Of a stretch of 64,000 bases of DNA, positions 15,201-24,200 are shown piece after piece; position 1 is the first letter of the stretch, and each line of letters begins with the position of its first letter. The translations under genes and the position numbers were made by a program. Source of the DNA: Salvelinus alpinus (Eukaryota > Chordata > Actinopteri > Salmoniformes > Salmonidae). The notes beneath the pieces were generated by a model that worked only from the letters and a program-made list of their open reading frames with translations, was not told where the DNA came from and did no database searches. The DNA lies in assembly GCF_045679555.1 (NCBI RefSeq), contig NC_092099.1, positions 13,778,076 through 13,842,075 on the forward strand, in the 5' to 3' direction.

Positions 15201-18200
15201 GGCGACTGGGAAAGCTGCCGTTACCGTCAATACTACTCGCCAACGTGCAATCATTGGACAATAAATTAGACGAGGTACGATCACGAATATACCAGCGGGA
15301 CATCAAAAACTTTCTATCCTATGTTTCACGGAATCGTGGCTGAATGACGACATGGATATTCAGCTAGCGGGATATACGCTGCACCGGCAAGATAGAACAG
15401 CACACTCCGGTAAAACGAGGGGGGGCGGTCTGTGCATACAGCTGGTGCACGAAATCTAAGGAAGTCTCTAGATTTTGCTCACCTGAAGTAGAGTATATTG
15501 TGATAAGTTGCAGGCCACACTACTTGCCAAGAGAGTTTTCAGCTATACTTTTCGTGGCTGTTTATTTACCACCACAGACAGATGTTGGCACTAAGACCCC
15601 ACTCAGTCAGCTGTATAAGCAAATAAGCAAAGAGGAAACCACTCACCCAGAGGCGGCACTCCTAGTGGCCAGAGACTTTAATGCAGGGAAACTTAAATCA
15701 GTTCTACCAAATTTCTATCAACATGTTAAATGTGCAACCAGAGGGAAAAAAATTCTAGATCACCTGTACTCCACACACAGAGACGCGTACAAAGCTCTCC
15801 CTCGCCCTCCATTTGGTAAATCCGACCACATCTCTATCCTCTTGATTCCTGCTTACAAGCAAAAATTAAAGCAGGAAGCACCAGTGACTCGGTCTATAAA
15901 AAAGTGGTCAGATGAAGCAGATGCTAAACTACAAGACTGTTTTGCTATCACAGACTGGAACATGTTCCGGGATTCTTACGATGGCATTGAGGAGTACACT
16001 ACATCAGTCACTGGCTTTATCAATAAGTGCATCGAGGACGTCGCCCCCACAGTGACTGTACGTACATACCCCAACCAGAAGCCATGGATTACAGGCAACA
16101 TTCGCACTGAGCTAAAGGGTAGAGCTGCCGCTTTCAAGGTGCGGGACTCTAACCCGGAAGCTTACAAGAAATCCTGCTATGCCCTGCGATGAACCATCAA
16201 ACAGGCAAAGCGCCAAAACAGGGCTAAGATTGAGTCATACTACACCGGCTCCGACGCTCGTCTTATGTGGCAGGGCTTGCAAACTATTACAGACTACAAA
16301 GGGAAGAACAGACACGAACTGCCCAGTGACACGAGCCTACCAGGCGAGCTAAATCACTTCTATGTTCGCTTCGAGGCAAGCAACACTGAGGCATGCATGA
16401 GAGCATCAGCTGTTCGGGACGACTGTGTGATCATGCTCTCCGTAGCCGACGTGAGTAAGACCTTTAAACAGGTCAACATACACAAGGCTGCGGGGCCAGA
16501 CGGATTACCAGGAAGTGTGCTCCGGGCATGTGCTGACCAACTGGCAGGTGTCTTCACTGACATTTTCAACATGTCCCTGATCGAGTCTGTAATACCAACA
16601 TGTTTCAAGCAGACCACCATAGTCCCTGTGTCCAAGAATGACTACCGACCCGTAGCACTCACGTCCGTAGCCATGAAGTGCTTTGAAAGGTTGGTAATGG
16701 CTCACATCAACACCATTATCCCAGAAACCCTAGACCAACTCCAATTTGCATACCGCCCAAACAGATCCACAGATGATGCAATCTCTATTGCACTCCACAC
16801 TGCCCTTTCCCACCTGGACAAAATGAACACTTACGTGAGAATGCTATTCATTGACTACAGCTCAGCGTTCAACACCATAGTACCCTCAAAGCTCATCACT
16901 AAGCTAAGAAACCTGGGACTAAACACCACCCTCTGCAACTGGATCCTGGACTTCCTGATGAGCCGCCAACAGGTGGTGAGGGTAGGTAGCAACACATCTG
17001 CCACGCTGATCCTCAACACTGGAGCTCCCCAGGGGTGCGTGCTCAGTCCCCTCCTGTACTCCCTGTTCACCCACGACTGCATGGCCAGGCACAACTCTAA
17101 CGCCATCATTAAGTTTGCAGACGACACAACAGTGTTAGGCCTGATCACCGACAACGACGAGACAGCCTATAGGGAGGAGGTCAGAGACCTGGCCGGGTGG
17201 TGCCAGAATAACAACCTATCCCTCAACGTAACCAAGACGAAGGAGATGATTGTGGACTACAGGAAAAGGAGCACCGAGCACGCCCCCATTCTCATCGACG
17301 GGGCTGTAGTGGAGCAGGTTGAGTGCTTCAAGTTCCTTGGTGTCCACATCAAACTAGAATGGTCCAAACACACCAAGACAGTCATGAAGAGGGCACGGCA
17401 AAGCCTATTCCCCCTCAGGAAACTAAAAAGATTCGGCATGGGTCCTGAGATCCTCAAAAGGTTCTACAGCTGCAACATCGAGAGCGTCCTGACTGCTTGC
17501 ATCCCTGCCTGTTACGGCAATTGCTCGGCCTCTGACCGCAAGGCACTATAGAGTGTAGTGCGTACGGCCCAGTACATCCCTGGGGCTAAGCTGCCTGCCA
17601 TCAAGGAACTCTACACCAGGCGGTGTCAGAGGAAGTCCCTAAAAATTGTCAAAGACCCCAACCACCCCAGTCATAGACTGTTCTCTCTACTACCGCATGG
17701 CAAGCGGTACCGGAGTGCCAAGTCTAGGACAAAGGCTTCTCAACAGTTTTTACCCCCAAGCCATAAGACTCCTAAACAGGTAATCAAATGGCTACCCGGA
17801 CTATTTGCATTGTGTACCCCCTCCCCAACCCCCCTTTTTACATTGCTGCTACTCTCTGTTTATCATATATGCATAGTCACTTTAACTATACATTCATGTA
17901 CATACTACCTGAATTGGGCTGGCCAACCAGTGCTCCCGCACATTGGCTAACCGGGCTATCTGCATTGTGTCCCGCCACCCACCACCCCCTCCTTTACGCT
18001 ACTGCTACTCTCTGTTCATCATATATGCATAGTCACTTTAACCATATCTACATGTACATACTACCTCAATCAGCCTGACTAACCGGTGTCTGTATGTAGC
18101 CTCGCTACTGTATATAGCCTGTCTTTTTACTGTTGTTTTATTTCTTTACTTACCTATTGTTCACCTAACACCTTTTTTGCACTATTGGTTAGAGCCTGTA

Positions 18201-21200
18201 AGTAAGCATTTCACTAAGTATTCTGTTGTATTGGACCTGTTGTATTCGGGCGCACGTGACAAATAAACTTTGATTTGATTTGCTATGAGACTCGAAATTG
18301 AGCTCAGGTGCATCCTGTTTCCATTGATCATCCCTGAGATGTTTCTACAACTTAATTGGAGTCCACCTGTAGTAAACTCAATTGATGGGACATGATTTGG
18401 AAAGGCACACACCTGTCTGTATAAAGGTCCCACAGTTGACAGTGCATGTCAGAGCTAAAGGGTATCAAAAATGTCTGCAGCATTGAAGGTTCCCAAGAAC
18501 ATAGTGGCCTCCATCATTCTTAAAATGGAAGAATTTTGGAACCGCCAAGACTCTTCCTAGAGCTGGCCGCCCGGCCAAACTGAGCAATCGGGGGAGAAGG
18601 GTCAGAGAGGTGACCAAGAACCCGATGGTCACTCCGGAGAACTTTCCAGAAGTACAACCATCTCTGCAGCACTCCACCAATCAGGACGTTATGGTAGAGT
18701 GGCCAGACGGAAGCCACTCCTCAGTAAAAGGCATATGACAGTCTGCTTGGAGTTTGCCAAAAGGCTCCTGAAATACTAAGACCATGAGAAACAAGATTCT
18801 CTGGTCTGATGAAACCAAGATTGAACTCTTTGGTCTGAATGCCAAGCGTCACGTCTGGAGGAAACTTGACACCACCCCTACAATAAAGCATGGTGGTGGC
18901 AGCATCATACTGTGGGGATGTTTTTCAGCGCTAGGGACTGGGAGAATAGTCAGGATCGAGGGAAAGATGAACGGCGAAAAGTACAGAGAGATCCTTGATG
19001 AAAACCTGTTCCAGAGCAGGTTCACCTTCTAACAAGACAATGACTAAGCATATACAGCCAAGACAAAGCAGGGGTGGCTTCGGCACAAGTCTCTGAATGT
19101 CCTTGAGTGGCCCAGCCAGAGCCTCGACTTGAACCTGATCAAACATCTCTGGAGAGAACTGAAAATAGCTGTGCAGCAACACTCCCCATCCAACCTGACA
19201 GAGCTTGAGAGAAACTGCCAAAATACAGGTGTGCCAAGCTTTTAGGGTCATATACAAGAAGACTCGAAAGGTTCTGAATAATTATGTAAATGTGATTTTT
19301 TTTTATTTTTATAATACACTTGCAAAGAAATCTTAAAACCTGTTTTTGTTTTTTCATTATGGGGTATTGTGCGTAGATAAGGGGAAAAACACAATTTTAA
19401 ATCAATTTTAGAATAAGGCTTTAATGTTACAATGTGGGAAAAGTCGAGGGGTCTGAATACATTCTGAATGCACTGTAAACCCATCAAATACACATAAGCT
19501 TCAGCTGCCTACACTCCTAGAAAAAAAAAGTGCCATCTAGAACCTAAAAAGGTTTTTTTCGCCTGTCCCCATAGGAGAGCCCTTTTTTTGTTCATGGTAT
19601 AACCTTTTGGGGTTCCATTTAGGACCATTTTCATAGAGGGTTCTACATGGAACCCAAGAGTTCTTCCTGGAACCAAAAACGGTTTTATCTGGACCCAAAA
19701 AGGGGTCTCCTATGGAGATAGTCGAACTCTTTTGGAACCCTTTTTTCTAAGAGTGTATGTAAAATGTGTACGCTACTGAAAAAGAGGAACAAGTTTGCCC
19801 TTTCTGTGAGGTCAACATTTACATAAAAATGCAGAAGAGAGCGCTTTTCCCCTTGAGTCATAATTATAATATATAATCACACTGCATTCATTCTTTTATG
19901 AGACAATGCTGCATTGTCTATACAGGAGTGTTTATCAAAAAAGCATTAGCCTGTTGCTTTGCGGTCTCCCCTGATGCTCATCACATGCACTGGAGCTTTA
20001 CAAAATGTCAAAGGGCCAAGAGCTTTATATGGGAACGTTAACTACGATGTTGCTTTGTGATTACAGTTTTCCATGTAAAAGACACAGAGGAAATCCAAAA
20101 ATAAAAATAAATGATACTTGGGCCACAGTGCCATACACTAGCATTCATTATGAAAGATACATATTTCTCACATTTGTAACCATTAGGTTAATGGCTGCGA
20201 AATGTCTGCTTCTGTGACATATTCAATATACTGAATGAACAACTGGTAAATGATAATGTGCGCAAGAATAGCGCCATCTAGAGATTTGCTTCACATACTT
20301 TTATTCAGCCCTGTCCTTCTATTTTTCTCTGACCTTTTTAACACAAAAGGCTCTGTTATGAAGGTGGATGGTAGGTGGCTTCCAACTGTTATGTGTTGGA
20401 AGAGTACACAACAGAAACAAAACACGGGCCAAGACTTCACAGTATTGACTATTTGTATTCTCCAGGCACTATGACGCCATTTGCACAGAGCTATTGCGTG
20501 GGATCTGTGTTGAATACGTGCTCTCTCTAGTATCAAAAACAAGCACATAAATTCCTGGAATAGCCAAGCCTACCAATTCATTTGGCGAAATTTGAACATA
20601 TAGTTGACTGATTTTGTATACTAACCCAGTACAACTCCAGTAATAAGCCCTCATTGGTATTTACGGTCAGTGCATTGGCTTCAACTGCACAACAAAGACG
20701 ACCCATTATTCCCTGTTCTCTGGATGATGGCCACTGTCTGTTTTAGCCCTCTGAGGCATAAAGCATCCCATCCACAAGACATAAGAGCCTCTGTATTCCC
20801 AAGACCTGACGGGCTTAGCAAACACAAGCTTGTCGTAAGGTCTCAATTCCTTTTTTTTGTTAGAATACGTTTTTCATTTTCCTACTGGCCAAATTCAGTG
20901 ATTTCGCCTCTCCTTTACATTTAATGGCGTTGCTATGAGTGGTGTGGGTGGCCGTTGGAATGCCACTGACCTCTTCACAGAAACGACAAACAACAAGGCC
21001 TGTGTGATATCTTTATCTACTCTATTGAGTCTGTCAAACAGTATTGTAAATAATGTGATAAACAACATTGTACAAATGTATAGGCCTAAATCATAATCGC
21101 ACAAATGCTGTATCAAAACGCAGTATATACTATTCTGTATTGAAAAGTTATTTAGAAACGTGTTCATTTTCATATAAGTTCATCGCATTTAGTGAGGGAA

Positions 21201-24200
21201 TGACACATGCTGTCCTCTATTGGCTTTCAGAGTTTTTTGACAGTGTTTTGTGTTTCATTTGTAACCTACAGTAGTTCCTGGCCCAATTGGAGACTCTTTT
21301 CCTGGCTGAACAGAGAGGCTTTTATCCCTCAGGAAAGTTTCAAGGGGAAAATGTTGCAAATGCTAGAACTCTGAGGGTTTTTGTCTATGCTATCATAACC
21401 TTCCATTAGTATCTTTATTCCCCTTTAACTGCATCCAGTGAAGATCTCATTTGCCAGGGTCTAGACTTATAACACTTCTGTTTGTAGAGGCTCAACTATT
21501 TGCACGTTTCTGTTTTAGGTCTTCTTCTGTTCGGAGTTGAAACTTTGCAGGAGTATCAAAGGATTGGGTCTCTGCAAATATTTGGACAATTATTAAGCTC
21601 ACAGTTGTACTAATCAAAGTAGTTTGAAATAGCAAACTTGGATTTGAAATTGCAGTATTAGTTTCACAAGTTCCTCTCCTCACAGGGAACACTTTAGCCT
21701 CAAAGACCTATAACTTCTACCATGGAAAACATGGGTGTGCAGTAGCTCGTTATAAGGGCGTACTGCTGCCAGTATGCTCAATTCTGGCGGTATAACACAA
21801 AATATGGTTATAGGGCAGTAACTTTGACCCCAATGATTTCAGCTTGCAGCTATATTTTACTAATATTTATCATCTGTTGTAGAATTCAGCCCATCCCTCT
21901 CGACATAGTAGCACTATTCAAAGTGGTTGAAGGCTGTGAGCTTAATTAATTGTCCAAATATTTGCAGACACTCAATCCATTTATACTCCTGCAAAGTTTC
22001 AACTCAGAACAGAAGAAGACCTAAAACAGAAACGTCCAAATAGTTAAGCCTCTACAATGTGTGACAGTGATCTCATTTGCCAGGGTCTAGACGTATGATA
22101 TCTTCACTAGATGCAGTTAAATGAGAATAAAGCTGCTGAATTCAAATGCAGCTGTGCCCTTGGACTGCTAAAGTGTCTGGAAACAGCTGCAGGGATTCAC
22201 AATACCTTCACCAATTCCACACTCGGCTCCACTCCGAGGGAAGCCTGCAATGTGAGATCATGGTAAAAAGGTGTCTCTCATTATCTGCAAAGGCTTCACA
22301 TAGCTGGGAGGATAGGGAGAGGAATGTCACCAATAAAACACTCAACTGTCATGGAGGAAAATCTATAAACCATCCATCCTCCTTCTGGAGTCCTTTCCTG
22401 TACAGATGTAGGATCTTTGCTACAGCAGTTTGCTACAACAGGAAAATAATCCTGCAGCAACAGGAAGTGTGAATTACTATGTGCATTATAACTAATGGAC
22501 ATTTTTGTAGGGGCTGATACATTTTTCAAAAGGAAAACTCAACTCTGAAATGTCCAAATGGAAATTAAAACGTCAGAAGCGTTTTTACAATACAAGTTTG
22601 ACATTTCCTGCATTTCAGGAAAGTTCTCCTGCAACAGGGTGATACAAATCAAGATCCTACATTTGTATAGGCCTGTATAGCCTTCAGAAAGTATTCACAT
22701 CCCAAGACTTTCTCCACATTTTGTTGTGTTACAAAGTGGGATTAAAATGGATTTGTCATTTTTTGTCAACAACCTGCACAAAATACTATTTCATGTCAAA
22801 GTGGAAGAAATGTTTTATTTACTTTTGTAATTAATGGAGAGAAAAAAAACACTAATATATCTTGATTAGATAACTATTCAACCCCCTGGGTCAATACATG
22901 TTAGAATCACCTTTGGCAGCGATTACAGTTGTGTCTTTCTGGGTAAGTCTAAGAGCTTTACACACCTGGATTGTACAATATTTGTACAATACAATAAATA
23001 TATATTTGTTTTAATTGTCATGCTCTGTCACATTGGTTGTTGATCATCGCTTGACAGTCATTTTTAAGTCTTGCCATAGATTTTTATACCGATTTAAGTC
23101 AAAACTGTAACTATGCTCCTCAAGAACCTTCAATTTTGTCTTGGTTAGCAACTCCAGTGCATATTTGGCCTTGTGTTTTAGGTTATTGTCCTGCTGAAAG
23201 GTGAATTTGTCTTGCAGTGTCTGGTGGAAAGCAGAGTGAACCAGGTTTTCCTCTAGGATTTTGCCTGTGCTCTATTCCATTTATTTTTATCCTAAAAAAG
23301 ACTCCTTAGTCCTTGTTGATGACAAGCATACCTATAACAGTAGGCAGTCAACACTGTTCTTGAAAATATGAAGAGTGGTACTCAGTGATATGTTGTTTCA
23401 GATTTGCCCCAAACATAATGCTTTGTATTCAGGACAAAAAGTTAATTTCTTTGCCACATTTTTCGAAGTATTCATTTGGTGCCTTATAGCCAACAGGATG
23501 CATGTTCTGGAATATTTGTATTTTGTACAGCCTTAATTCTTTTCACTCTGTCATTTAAGTTAGTATTGTGGATTAACTACAATGTTGTCGATCCATCCTC
23601 AGTTTTCTCCTATCACAACCACTCAACTCTGTTTTAAAACCACCATTGGCCTCCAGGTGAAATCCCTGAGCGTTTTCCTTCCGCTACGGCAACTGATTTA
23701 GGAAGGGCGCCTGTATCTTCGTAGTGACTAGGTGTATTGATACACCATCCAAAGTGTAAAATTAATAACCGCACCATGCTCAAAGGGATATTAAGTGTCT
23801 GCTTTCTTTTACCCATCTGCCAATAGGTGCCCTTCATAACAAACCATAGGAAAACCTCCGTGGTCTTTGTGGTTGAATCTCTGCTTGAAATTCACTGCTC
23901 GACTGAGGGACCTTACAGATAATTGTATGTGTGGGGTACAGAGATGGAGTAGTCATCTCTGTACCCCACTCTATGTGCAATAAACACTATTATTGCAAAT
24001 AGAGTGAGTCCATGCAAATTACGTGATTTGTTAAGCACATTTTTACTCCTGAACATATTTAGACTTGTCATAACAAAAGGGTTGAATACTTATCGACTCA
24101 AGACATTTTAGGTTTTCATTTTTAATCAATTTGTAAACATTTCTAAAAACATAATTCCGCTGACATTTTGGGGTATCAGTGACACAATATCTCAAATTAA

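Larger units (their letters stand above)
14083..19475 (+). mobile_element. Tc1-like transposon split by a MITE and a LINE
   Basis: The left end starts at cagtgcattcag after TA; the right end finishes at attctgaatgcactg before TA. The Tc1 body is found in three pieces: 14083-14147, 14741-about 14893 and about 18282-19475. Removing the two insertions restores the family order seen in the copy at 51.3 kb. Total span 5.4 kb for an element of about 1.4 kb. Confidence 0.85.
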
